Positions 1 through 11,278 of a stretch of 64,000 bases of DNA are shown piece after piece. The position numbers and the translations under genes are program-made. Below the pieces are notes generated by a model. That model had not been told where the DNA came from, made no database searches, and saw nothing but the letters and a program-made list of their open reading frames with translations. Source of the DNA: Polytrichum commune (taxonomy: Eukaryota > Streptophyta > Polytrichopsida > Polytrichales > Polytrichaceae); NCBI GenBank assembly GCA_950295325.1, contig OX485805.1:16851501-16915500 (forward strand). Direction: 5' to 3'. The first letter of the stretch is position 1; the number at the start of each line of letters is the position of its first letter.

Positions 1-183
1 ATGAGAAATCGTTGTGTTGCAAGGCAAAAATTTCTAAGTGGTTCAATATTTTGTGAGGGTATTATCTGGTATTTGATCCATTGAGGTTCATGCTACTGAA
101 GTTAGGAAGCTGTCCAATATCTGGAACCAGATCATGCCTTTTCCTCATTATTGTCATGGTGTGTCTGAAATGCTGTTTGGCAG

Positions 184-2390
184 GTGGAAATTAAGAACAT
201 GAACTCCTTCTCAGCAATGCAGAAGGCTATTGAGTTTGAAATTGACAGGCAGGTTGCCCTTGTGGAAAATGGTGAGCACGTAAAACAAGAAACAAGGTTG
301 TGGGAGGAGGGTTCTCAGGTACATTGTTGTCATTCTTGCTGTGTGTCATTATCTGCTAATTATTTTGACCTATCTTTTTTTGAGGAACCCATCAGTTTGA
401 CAACTGTCAAAATGGTTTGTCAAAATGGCAAGGCAGATTCCATTCTGACGCAATAGTGCAATTTCCTTGAGCATAGTGCAATTCTAGGACTTCAAGTGGG
501 ACTCTGTGTGTATCACCTATTGGTAACAGTCTGATCACCACTTGACACATGTTTGATTGTTGCAGAGAACCATAAGCATGCGCAGTAAGGAGGGCCTTGC
601 CGATTATCGCTACTTTCCCGAACCCGACCTTTTGGACGTCCTCTTATCCCAGGACTATGTAGATGCCACCAGGGCTAGCTTACCTGAGCTTCCGGATGCA
701 AAACGTCGCCGGTATGAGAGCTTGGGCCTCTCTATGCAAGACACGCTTGTTCTGGCCAATGACTGTGACGTAAGATTTCTGGCTTCTCATGCTTGTTTTT
801 CATGCATTTGTCTTCTGAGGTAATATGTTTGAGAGGGTCAAAGTGTAGATTAGAACCAACCTTGTCTATCATTATCTGTTGCAGATTTGTTGTGACACAT
901 GCCGAAGACTTACTGCATACAAACCTAAACATTGAGGGTGTTGCTGAACTGACAGGTTGCGGCGTTCTTTGACGAAGTCCTGGCAAATGGATCAGATGTG
1001 AAGCAGGCTGCAAACTGGATAATGGGTGACATAGCTGCGCACTTGAAATCAATTAAATTGACCATTAATGAATCGAAGCTCACACCAACATCGTTGGCGG
1101 AGCTTATTGGTCTCATCAAGGATGGGACAATCAGTGGCAAGATTGGGAAAGAGGTTTGTGCATGCCCACGTAATTTCCAGTGTTTAAAGCCACTTGTCCT
1201 ATCTTGAAATCTAGATGCAGAATGCTGAGTGTTACTTTTTAGGTATTTGAAGATAGTCTTGGACCAAATTTCAGTGGAGAGCAGTTTTCATACTGAACAG
1301 ATGTTTCTTGGAAACAGATTCTGCCAGATCTCATTGAGAAAGGAGGTAGTGCAAAGGAAGCTGTTGAATCAAAAGGTTTAAGTCAGGTGATGTTCATAAG
1401 CTACTTAGAATTTGTATATATTGCAGAAACTTTTCATTCGTATGCCCCCATCAAGCATTGGGCACTCTAAAAATCTTAATGATCATTTGCACCTGTGAAG
1501 CAAAAATTATGAAGTCCGGACTTAGGGGGGCTAGTGTTTCTGCATCAAAGTGATAGTAAAAGCAGAATTCCCAATTTTACATATATAATTTGTCACTGGA
1601 AACTCCAAACCTTCCATGTTGCCAAGTAGACTTTAGTAACAAACAATTTGCATAGAAGGAAATTTTCTTCTACCAAATGCAAAGTCTTCGTGATGGAGCT
1701 CATCATTGTAAGAATAAGCCATCATGTATAGGAACACTGCAATGCTAAGCCTTGTGCCTAACCTAGTCATTATTACCAGTGGGCCATTGACAGTAGTGGG
1801 TGATTTGCTGAAACAGATATCGGATACGGCTGCCATTGAAAGTATGGTGGAGAAAATTCTAGCAGATAATGCAAAACAGGTTGAGGCCTATCGTGGAGGC
1901 AAGACCAAGCTTCAGGGCTTCTTTGTTGGACAGGTTCTCTATTCTGACAACAATCATGCTTTTCCTTCAAATTTTGCCACATGTCACTCCCACAATCGTT
2001 GAGACCCACTTAAATTCCACATGAAAATTGCATTCTGGCACTAGTAAAGCGCCCTTTACAGTACTCTCATAATGATTTTCTAGAACTAGAAGAGAAAATA
2101 AAGAATGAGGATGTCAAGGCACCAAACTGGCACAGGTAGGGTCTATCATAGGTGTATCTTGAAGTGTTCATGTTTAAAGTGCTGGAGAGGATTTGAAACT
2201 TTCAGGGCCCTTGTGGTGTTCCTGTTGCACTTCAGACATCCTTATTTTTGCAAAACCTGATTTTTGGTCACTAACATAAAAAGTGCATGTAATTTCCTGG
2301 CTGTGTTGAATACAGGCAATGAAAGTGTCTGGTGGGAGGGTGAATCCAGCTCTGCTCAACAAGATATTGCTGGAAAAGCTCAAGGGCTAA
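184..2390 (+). CDS. GATB: GatB, subunit B of organellar glutamyl-tRNA(Gln) amidotransferase (3' half, 6 exons)
   Basis: GatB is the subunit of the GatCAB complex that converts Glu-tRNA(Gln) to Gln-tRNA(Gln) in chloroplasts and mitochondria, using ammonia from GatA. Six exons, all phase 0, join in frame: 184-318, 566-769, 956-1153, 1318-1386, 1817-1933 and 2316-2390. Each internal boundary is AG/GT, and the stop is TAA at 2388. They give 265 codons. Visible GatB signatures are VEIKNMNSF (exon 1), [16 protein letters not shown] (exon 2), [13 protein letters not shown] and [16 protein letters not shown] (exons 3-4), [15 protein letters not shown] (exons 5-6) and [15 protein letters not shown] at the C-terminus. 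These cover the end of the catalytic domain, the helical middle and the YqeY-like tail that contacts tRNA. The N-terminal catalytic part and transit peptide lie upstream of the window, and 1-183 is intron. Introns are 164-430 bp. No frame damage is seen, so the gene is probably functional. Confidence 0.95.
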
Positions 2391-3429
2391 GAGCTCCTGA
2401 ACCTTCTTTAGTGTTGCTCAACATTCAAGCAATGCTCCAAGTATAGTAGTTTAGTGGCACTGTGAGTCTCTTTAGGCGGGCACCCCAAGGGGGAAGTGTA
2501 AAATGTTGTTGCCATTACTCCACTTATGATTCTTATATTCTGGTCAAGCACCGATTTTTAATTCTGTGCTTTGGCTCCATGTACATTCAGCTGCATAGTT
2601 GAGGGGCAAGCAAAAAAGGTTCTGCACAACGAGCAAAATAATTTGTTCAAGCTTCCATGTTCTCTGTCTAGTCCACTGCATTTTTTAAATTTTTTTACTG
2701 GGTTGGTTTGTCGTTTATGAGTGCTTGCAATCTGATATGTTGTGTATGTGTTTACCAGTGGCAAGTGTTAATATCTCCGGAGTGCAGAAGATATCAAGTA
2801 GCACCTTTTAAAATCACCTTAAGGTTCTCATTCATTTGGTATTACCTCAAATGCCAAATCTATTGACATTTCAGTCTTTTCTGTACAGTTCATCCTTATT
2901 TTTGTATGGAACAAATCTCTTGCTTGATTACCAACACCAGACTTCTTTTCTTCCACTGATGAAACAGGGAGGGGATCAGTAACCTTCAGTGAAAATTGTC
3001 ATAGCCATAGTGGAGATTGGCGCTTAGTACTGATGAAGCGACACAAATTGAAAAGTTTTTGTTCATCGCATACACTGTATAGGCCAAAGAAAGTTGGTGA
3101 TTGGGTTCCATTTTCTTTTTCTTTTTGCCCGGTGACCCATGCATTAGGATCAATTGATCTGCATGCATATGCCACTGAGGAATGGAAGCCTTTGGGGTAA
3201 TAATATATGCCAGTGATAATTGAGAAATACCCTCCGACACTCTATTTTGGCAGTGGTATTTTGTCCTCGATTTAGTGAATGTGGCTTTGAACCCATAAGA
3301 TCCTGTTTGAGGTGCAGTCTAATGACACAAATTTGAAGAAAGTGCATATAATATTAGTGTGTTTAGGAACTCCAATTTTTGAACTGAAGTCTACTGTCAA
3401 TACTGTGCAGCCAATAACAGGGTATGTGG
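2391..3429 (+). other. GATB 3' UTR and downstream flank
   Basis: The sequence after the GATB stop holds no convincing coding frame. T-rich stretches and AATAAT at about 2637 could serve 3' end formation, but no canonical AATAAA close to the stop decides the site. No repeat family of the window was recognised here. Confidence 0.4.
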
Positions 3430-3790
3430 GCTTTATATGATCACTCTTCTAAATTGGGCACCCATATTTTTAGTACAAATGAACACCAAAGAAGACACTA
3501 GTCACATTCCGATTGCACTATGTGCTCAAAACATGCTAACCATTTTAAGCTCAATAGTTTACATCACATTTGGGAGGACATATTTGATCACTTGAAGAGA
3601 AAGAGAATCTTCAATATGATCACATACAACTATTGCACTCCAACTTAAAATCACAACCTTCGTCATTCACAATTGCTAATTAACTAGATGAGACGATTCT
3701 CAATTTGACTCAATGTTTGAAATTGTCTATGGAGTTGGAAGCGCCCACAAGTAGGGCCACATACCTTAGTCAGACTGATTCCCAACACCT
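3430..3790 (-). repeat. R1 dispersed repeat, old copy
   Basis: R1 is my label for the commonest degenerate repeat in the window. This copy carries the landmarks shared by minus-orientation copies: a block with TATGTGCTCAAAACATG, a block with TTTGGGAGGACATAT, an ATTGCTAA..AGATGAGAC block, and a closing block GGAGTTGGAAG(C/T)GCCCACAA followed by GGGCCACATACCTTA. No coding capacity is visible and the class is unknown. Confidence 0.6.
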
Positions 3791-5277
3791 GGAAATTCTC
3801 GGAGATGCCTTGCAGTCATCCTTGACGTCATATCCTGATTTCGGTTAATATCATCACTCATTTGTGGATTTACGGAGTCCCCAAGGCTCAGTTTCAGAGG
3901 GGACACTACAGGAGCTCTAAAAGTTCTGGGGTAACACTCATTAAACTATGCAGTACTGCTACGGATTATACTCCCATTAATCTGGTAGACTAACATGCCA
4001 ACTTGCATCTCCGTATCCTACTAGGTATCTTTGTCCCAAACTCAAACATTGGTCCGTGAAAAATTCAAAGAGCGTACCCCTGTTTTGGTTCTTGCTATAA
4101 AATAAGAAAGACGTGGAAGCAATTAAATGTGTACCAGAGCTTCATCGCACCAATGAGGACTAAGAGTGCGAATAATCTCACATCTTGTGTTTCGTAATCC
4201 CTTGTGCTGCAGCTGCTACGAGGCACCACAATGGCACTGACAAGGTCTACCGCCTCGAGTAGCGAGGCCTATAATTACATAGTCAATGACACACACATGC
4301 AGACTTTGCCGACAGTTCCGCCTTTGTGGTACGATCAAAAGAAGGTGAATTCCTTGGAACATGTGCGTCAAATAAGTTATAATTTGTCTCTTCTTCAGAG
4401 TTTGTTCTGTGTATTAAGGGTGTGCAGGAGTTATTCGGTTACTTTTGTTAATCGGACACCTATATTTGACGATTGTCGTGTGGTTCGGTGAGGATCAAAG
4501 AACAAACATCATAAAGATGCATGTTTTCAAACAGACTAGACTACGCCTTCAATTTTTGTTAATTGTTTCACACATTTTATAGTGAATACAATTGGGAAGA
4601 CCTGTGTGTACAGTTAAGAAACCTACAGACATGCACTTCCATTGACCATAATTAGATAAGAGAAGTATCGATCTTCAGTCCAATTTTTGTTGATACTTGC
4701 TTCTTGTAGATTTGCGTAAACCAAATGGGTGGAAGTTGGAGAACATGAAAATCGAACCGAGTAACACCCGCATGCCTTAAGCTCGGCAATGCAGTTGTTA
4801 GTAAAAGGTTTGTCATGTGAAGTTTAAGGCTTCATTATGGAGAACCATAAGCTGGTCCTCAGCATGGTACACAATGTGTCCCAGCTGGTGTTGTTACAAA
4901 TTAGTACCTAGTTAGTGAACGAGCATTGTTTCGAACGATGAAGCGAGGATGGTCGAGGACTTTCTGGAAGCTTCGGCAGCAGTTAACTAGAGAGTAGTAC
5001 TTTTAGTCCATTGTTGTGAGGACTCTGTAATGCGATGTGCTGTTGTTTTGCAACAAAGAGAGTGATTAGGGTTCGATGCACAACAAGTGTAAGCTGTGTC
5101 AGCTTGTCTGGTTCTATTGTCCCAATAGTTTATGGGCGCTAGTTACTTTCTGCTTCGCATTTTTACTCTGAATGTGTGGTTTTCTGCCGGGATAACTTAG
5201 TGGAGGTAAAGTAACTCTAGCATGCAGCAATAGCATAGAGTGTGCTCCTTGCTGTATCTGACACCTCGCATGGGTCA
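3791..5277. other. Intergenic stretch with a short R1 fragment
   Basis: A short R1 fragment lies near 4450-4500 (CACCTATATTTGA followed by a TGGTTCGGTG-like block). A weak promoter-plus-exon candidate at 4094-4344 is listed separately. Otherwise no gene or repeat is recognised. Confidence 0.4.
4094..4344 (+). promoter_or_regulatory. TATA-like box followed by a short exon-like ORF (weak candidate)
   Basis: CTATAAAATAAG at 4094 resembles a TATA box. About 137 bp downstream an ATG at 4231 opens 38 codons, beginning MALTRSTASSSEAYNYIV and ending in AAG before a donor-like GTGAAT at 4345. No later exon was found and the peptide is not recognised. It could be a dead leader of a repeat or chance. 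Confidence 0.15.
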
Positions 5278-5512
5278 CTATGATCGGGGAGAACCGGCAG
5301 TTAGTTACAGATGAACTGGTCAAGTTTGAGGAATAACCAGTTGAAGTTCAAGACTTCAGGAGAATTACGGATCACTTTAGAGGAATTTATGGAATGTACC
5401 TCACATTAATATAGAAGAAAACCGAAGGATGTCAACATGTAACCGGTTGGACTTGCAAACACTAGGATGATCTCAACCGATTATGCATGCCCAAAAATCT
5501 CCCTGATCACTG
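5278..5512 (-). mobile_element. hAT-type MITE, CCGGTT family, 235 bp
   Basis: A complete copy flanked by a perfect 8-bp target duplication, ATGGGTCA (5270-5277 and 5513-5520). Its ends are CTATGATCGGGGAGA and, inverted, CAGTGATCAGGGAGA, close to the hAT terminal consensus YARNG. The interior has repeated AACCGGTT-like motifs, probably subterminal binding sites. It has no ORF of its own and depends on a transposase elsewhere. The perfect duplication marks one of the younger copies. Confidence 0.85.
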
Positions 5513-6004
5513 ATGGGTCATCGCTTGAGGTCAAGGAGGATACTAACCACTACTCATGGCACTAAACTAAATAATTTTACGGGAACAGATTCATGGGGTG
5601 CTCATTCGTCTCGAACTTTAACTTAGCGCATTGGGTGGTGTGCCCCTCGGGGCTTAAGTGCACGACTGTAAAATATATGCCCAGGCCCTGCCACATATAA
5701 TCCTATCAGATATGATGTTACAATCACGTACCAAGTATGTGTCAATCGGTGACCTCCCAAAACCGTTTGCAATGCATGACGTGCAAAGGACTGGACTTGC
5801 ACCAGAGTGCGCAACAAGGAAAACTCCAAACACTCAAACGGAGAAGGATAAGTGTTGATGTTTCCATGCGCTTCTAATGGTTTTGGCTCATGTGTTGATG
5901 ATGCCCGCTTTTTTCACGTGGTTTGAGTGTGTAACTTAAGCCCGTGTGAATATCAAATAGGTGAAGAGTGTGTGTGGCCGTAGTTGGACACTAGTCTTAT
6001 GTCT

Positions 6005-6600
6005 TATGCCTATTTTTGAGTGGTATATGGGCGAAAGTCTTCTATGTAAGAATGAAGACCGAAAAAGAGGCGTGTTTATGTGATGAGATTGGAGTATGCG
6101 CTCAAAAGAAGGGCACCAATTTTAGGTTTAGTAAGTTGATGCAATTGGGAGGGCTTGTGTCATCACCGCGGGAAGTTGAGGGAGAAGAATTTTCACTTTG
6201 ACTTCTTGTATTGAATGTTGTTTCTCGATTTTGATTTTTGACACTTGAAATGGGGATCGTCATGATTCATAATTGCAAACACCAGAAAGAGGCATGTTTA
6301 TACAATGAGATTGGACGATGTGCTCAAAATAAGGACATCGTTCTAGGTTTAGTGGTTGACACAATTGGGAGGGCTTATGTGACTACCGCTTGACAAGAAA
6401 GAGGAATCTTTACTTTGACCTCTTGACTCCAAGTCTGACACTTAACATGGCAATTTTCATGGTTCAAAAATTGCGAGTTGGATGTGACAGTTTGTGATCC
6501 CATCCAATGGCCAAAAGTATATGTGGAGTTGGAAGTGTTTGTTTATAGGCCCGCATAGGTTAAGGGAATGGCAAGTTCCAATATTCCAAACACTGTATGT
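6005..6600 (-). repeat. R1 dispersed repeat, two adjacent partial copies
   Basis: Two successive minus-orientation segments repeat the same order of landmarks: GTTTATGTGATGAGATTGGA at about 6076 and a sister at about 6297, each followed by a GATGCAATTGGGAGGGCTT-like block and a TTTCACTTTGAC-like block. The arrangement is a local direct duplication of about 220 bp. An apparent 61-codon frame at 6016 lies wholly inside it and is not a gene. Confidence 0.6.
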
Positions 6601-6788
6601 TTGAGTTTGACAAGGAATTTCATTCGCATTGCATGCAGCTAAGTAATTTATGCAAACCCATGTCGAGGATTTAACCTAACTTACCGAGGTCATGTGACCC
6701 CATGCAACAAGTATCGCACCAATAGCTCCCATGGCTGAGTAAGCATTGAGTAGTAATTAATGCTACCCGATGCAATTCATCTAGAGTG

Positions 6789-6821
<33 letters not shown>

Positions 6822-8407
6822 TACACTAGTAGCAAGAAGTTTATATGTTTGGCACACCCTTCTCCACCAACATGAACTCCTCTGTGAGATGCCGTCTCAA
6901 AAATATCCATCCCAAAAACAATAGACATGATCATGAGTGATTTGATACACATGACCTTTGTGATACTACAATCTCGTTGACCGTTGTGAAAGCATTTAAA
7001 AGTATGCCAAAAAGCACAGATCAAGACAAGAGGAAGGAATTTTGACCCAAGTCTCCTACCTATTTGGCATATGGAAATGTGCTAATTTTTTTGGGAAACA
7101 ATGTCCAATGTGAGCATCTCCAAATACTAGTGAAGAAGCCGTGATTGCTAGAGTGGCCTCACTTTTAGTAGATAGAAGTAGTAGGTTGGATATTATGCGC
7201 ATTTTCCCGTTCCCAACTTCTTCGCACCTCAACACACCGAGTCTCCACTAGATAAGAAATAGTGGGTTTGTGGTGGGTATATCCCAACCTCCGCAAATCC
7301 AGCTTTGATAAAAAGGTTAGTATTGGTTTGTTTCAAACCTGTGAAATATTGTTCTTACATTTCCCCCATAAGTTATTGATTCAACTCATAGGCAGTTTCG
7401 ATATATTCCAGAAGACTCGGACACACAACATGTTTCACTCAGCAATCCTGACCCCACCCAAGATTGAGGTGGCCATCTCCATGCGGATATGATCATAGCT
7501 CCCAAGGAATCTTATTACACCGCCCAATACTTTAGCCAACTAACAACGTGATGAAGAGTTGATGAGCTCTGACACGTGTTCTTAGAAATGGAAGAGAAGT
7601 TCTTATGTATTTCGAAACACTCAAACATACACTATGTTCTTGCCCGAGAATTTAGACCCAACCCACAATCAAGGTGCCCGTCCCCTTGTTAACCCTTAAA
7701 GGACAATGCAAGCCCCACGGGCTTGGTATTATTTTGGAAGAATCTTGTTCAAAACTTCTACTCCATTGCACCAAATGGGGTTTTTAGAATGTCAAATCGA
7801 GCACCTTAGCAAGATATATACTTCTTTAGAATAGAACCTATGTAAATTAATTGGTTAATCATGCTTAAAATGAATTTTAAAAGATATTTTGGGTGTGGTA
7901 TCAGGAAAGCATATGTCCCTTAAGGGTTAACATCATAACAAACAAAGAAACTTCCAAAGGACTAATTATTAGAACACAAGCCAAATTGCAGCCAATTAGA
8001 TGTTCCACTAATCAACTAACTAACTAACTAACTACATGATAAAGAGTCAAAGATTGTGATGACGTTGGTGAACATGGCATTAACGTGTTGGTCGTGTTGT
8101 GATAATGAAATGATGTAAGTTTGTGGTTTGCCATTGCTAGATCCCTAGATGACAATGTGGCCACATCATCACAACACTTATCATCGAAGAGGGTGAAAAT
8201 GTTAATTCCTATAAAGAATCCAACAATCAATAGTTGAAACCAAATCCGACACCTAAATTTTGGATCAAAGACCCTTGGATTAGTCCATTGAGATAAAATC
8301 TAGTACGAATCAACAATACACTTAGATAGCTAGGAACATATTTCTACTACAACCCCCCATGGTAGTAGGTGTTGGAAAATGAAATCCGTGCAGGGGATGA
8401 TTGAATC
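6601..8407. other. Intergenic stretch with simple repeats
   Basis: No gene is recognised. It contains an (ACT)n microsatellite at 6795-6826 and a (CTAA)n run near 8012-8034. Sequence around 7190-7660 is moderately complex but matches no family here. Confidence 0.4.
6795..6826. repeat. (ACT)n microsatellite
   Basis: About ten uninterrupted ACT units. Likely length-polymorphic. Confidence 0.9.
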
Positions 8408-9280
8408 AAAGTGAAATCTAGTGTCAAATGGTATTTTATGTCATTGTGGCATCTTTCCAAATGACACTTCTTGTGAATAAGTTTACAATTATTGTCACCC
8501 CAACGTACTATTTACTCATCCATTTTTGGTATATTCCGCATCTTAACATTTTTGTAGTGAAATATTGTCATGGATGATTGAAATTTGGATGAAAAATCCA
8601 CTTAGTAAGTGACAATAATTGGAACATTGTAAATCTATAATGCCCAAATATTGGTACAAGGAATGATGAATATTGTTGGGTTCACATTTAGTGTTGGTAA
8701 CACTACACGTGCAGTTTACAATTAGTATTGAGCAAGACAAATAGAATTGATGACACTAAGGGTCACTTCACACACGAGCCAAGAGCCGTGACCATGAAAT
8801 TGTGGGAGCCCAAAAGAAAGTGTCCAAAGGCCGTCCCAAGACACCTCCAAAGTCATGCAGTGTAGTCACGGACCCTCAAGTGTAGTGTGAAATCACATGT
8901 GACCGGGCCCTCAACCAAATGCTATTTCAATCAACTTCTATTCATGCAAGTTTTCACAGATGATCAAAATAGAATAAATCAACAGTTGTGAGCAGTCAGA
9001 GGACAATGACCTCCCGGTCTTGTGTAAAGCCTACCTCCAAGAGGTGGTTTGTGAAAATAGTCCAAGTGACCATGAAACATGATCCATTCGATGCCATGTA
9101 GGAATCCATGTAAACTTTACATCCACCTTGCATTCACATACTCCGTTGGTCCCTCAAGCGTAGTGTGAAGCGAACTCGGACCGGCTCCACCTTTTCCACC
9201 AATGAGAGTGCTTGAAGAGTAATGGTCACGGGCTCTCAGTCTCGTGTGTGAAGTGGCCCTAAATGCACTAGAATTTAGTG
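8408..9280 (+). mobile_element. TA-flanked MITE (~370 bp family), split by a PIF-type MITE
   Basis: The outer parts match the copies at 17262 and 27622: left AATCTAGTGTCAAATGGTAT, right TAGTATTGAGCAAGAC and TGATGACACTAA. The 8760-9259 insertion interrupts its right terminus; once removed, the terminus reads ...CACTAAATGCACTAGAATTTAGTG followed by TA. Net length is about 370 bp. The left terminus is decayed and no TA is clear there. Non-coding. Confidence 0.7.
8760..9259 (+). mobile_element. PIF/Harbinger-type MITE, 500 bp
   Basis: The termini are inverted repeats, GGGTCACTTCACACACGAG and the complement of CTCGTGTGTGAAGTGGCCC. The element is flanked by a 3-bp duplication TAA (8757-8759 and 9260-9262). 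A TAA/TTA duplication with GGGCC-type ends is typical of PIF/Harbinger (Tourist-like) MITEs. The same family recurs at 33264, 38736, 45951 and 46462. Non-coding. Confidence 0.85.
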
Positions 9281-9530
9281 TAGGTAGATGGTGCGGTCAC
9301 AAGATTGGGAATAAAATGATGATGATATTAATAAAATACGTGCCTCATCACCATGTTACAATCATCGGTTTGTTCAAGTCTACTTATGAGTGTCATGTCC
9401 TAGTTGATTAAATGCCTCGTATGTGAAGTACTAAGATTCTATTCTCGGGTGAGAAGACATTTTCAGTCCTTGTGAGCACCCATCTTATAGCTTAGAGCTT
9501 ATAGTACTTACTTACTTCCTTAGGGTAGTA

Positions 9531-9750
9531 CACCGATCATCCCAATGAGTGTGATTTACTATCCCAAGTTACGCATTGCTATGACTATTTAGCGAGAATG
9601 TAGTATTTTCCCAAGCAAAGTCGTTTATGTTCTATTAGAATGTCCAAACAACCTATTGACCTTGTGTTAATAGAACTTGGAACTCTTGAGTAAAGTGCTA
9701 TTGCATTGCGTAACTTGAAATAGCAACATCATCAGTTGGGATAATCAGTG
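9531..9750 (+). mobile_element. TA-flanked MITE, 220 bp family
   Basis: Inverted termini CACCGATCATCCCAA and, inverted, CACTGATTATCCCAA are flanked by TA on both sides (9529-9530, 9751-9752). Inner arms AAGTTACGCAATGC-like also pair. Length and interior match the copies at 22328 and 39510. A TA duplication fits the Tc1/mariner-pogo group. Confidence 0.8.
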
Positions 9751-9752
9751 TA

Positions 9753-10305
9753 CTTTAGTTTCCAATCTTTTCATAGGCTCAGCTTCGGGCCTCCACATTT
9801 GAAAAAACTGGGAAAAAAATATGTATTAAAGATAGACGGGTCTTAATTGGTTACTTTTTTCTTATTTTTATTGAGATGTGATCGATTTCCTACGATTAAG
9901 GACTTGTTGCCTTCAATTAGTGAATGTGTATGGTGTTTAGTGTCACATACACTTTTTGCTTAGGGCCTAAACTAGATGTCCTAGAGGTCTCAAAGAGTCA
10001 TGTCCACTGATTGCCAATACGATATTGTTTGTTAGCATAGGTAACTTTTTGTGTGTGAGAATTTATTTGTGTTATGACGTTTAGCTTAGCACATTGGGAT
10101 ACTTGAGATGATGGTTTTGTGTTTGAGTATCCAAGGATGCAAGGGAAAGGTGTTATTGAGCTTACTAATGTGTGTTTATATTTCAATGTGCAAGCAAAAA
10201 TATTGTTGAGCAAAAATTGATGTCAAGTGTCACTTGTGTACACTTTAGTAACTTGTAGACCATTGTGTAACAAGGGCATACACCTCATAATACTATTCAA
10301 CATAC
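9753..10305. other. Intergenic stretch
   Basis: No gene recognised. A fragment TGGTGTTTAGTGTCACATAC near 9930 resembles the terminus of the TA MITE families, but no partner end is evident. Confidence 0.35.
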
Positions 10306-10533
10306 CAATGATCAGGGAGATTTTTGGGCATAATCGGTGGAGATCCTAGTGTTTGCAAGTCCAATTGGTTATATGTTGACATCCTCCGGTTTCCCTTTAT
10401 TAAATTGGGGTATATTCTTGTATAGATTCCTCTAAAATGATCGGTAATTTTTCTGCAAACTAAACTTCAACTGGTTATCTATCAAACTCAACCGGTTCAT
10501 TTGTAACTAACTGCCGGTTCTCCCCTATCATTG
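10306..10533 (+). mobile_element. hAT-type MITE, CCGGTT family, 228 bp
   Basis: Ends are CAATGATCAGGGAGA and, inverted, CAATGATAGGGGAGA. The flanking octamers CAACATAC (10298) and GAACATAC (10534) match at 7 of 8 positions. The interior holds the family's CCGGTT motifs and GGGCATAATCGG near the left end. Confidence 0.8.
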
Positions 10534-10559
10534 GAACATACTCATGTTGAGATATTGGT

Positions 10560-10694
10560 AAGCTCCATGTGAATGCCAAGTGTCATGAGGTGACACTAAT
10601 GATAAAGTTGTTATTTAGTAGATAACCTAGCATACATCTCAAAATAGGTTAAATGGCACTATTACGCATGTGACACTAAATAGCATAAACGGTG
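10560..10694 (+). mobile_element. Truncated TA-flanked MITE (right end only)
   Basis: The right terminus CACTAAATAGCATAAACGGTG ends next to TA at 10695, as in the intact copies at 22328 and 39510. The left part is missing; the hAT MITE at 10306 occupies the place where it should begin. Confidence 0.5.
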
Positions 10695-11278
10695 TACCAC
10701 CTCTAAAGTAAATCATTAGTATTTCAAGTGTTTCACAGCTCATTGGACCTCCACATTGAGAAGTATTCTTTTGGTAAAAAATTGAAAATATACATCCTAT
10801 CCATTTTACCACCTACTTGCGAGGTTTAGTTATGTTATAATCTAGATATGATCAACCCCTGACTGGCACTTATTGAAGTGAACTAACACCTCCAAAACAT
10901 GAAAAACGTGTCATTCATACTCCAAGTATTTGTACCAAGGAGACTCGTGAACAAAGCAAGGCCAATGGGCTCAAATTACATTGGTAATAAAATTGATGTT
11001 TTTGGTCTTTTCTTTTCTTTTCTTTTCTTTCTTTTCAAGTATTTTCACAACTTGTTTCTCCACATATTATTACTTAGCTAATGAGTTGTGTTCAATTACC
11101 CCAACTTTAGATCTAATTTGATTGCAATGGGATTAAGACATCCAATGTGTAATGTCGGGTCCACATACATAGCTCATCAACTGAGTAATGTTATGCACAT
11201 TAAGCAATTCCAAAATATAATACCTATATTGTGTACTAAGTTCTTAGAGATTGGCAATGTACATATTACTTACTCCTA

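Noticed and set aside
10306-10533. CCGGTT repeats as solo LTRs with TG...CA ends
   Set aside because: The ends extend outward to CAATG...CATTG and are flanked by 8-bp duplications in several copies, which fits hAT and not LTR elements.
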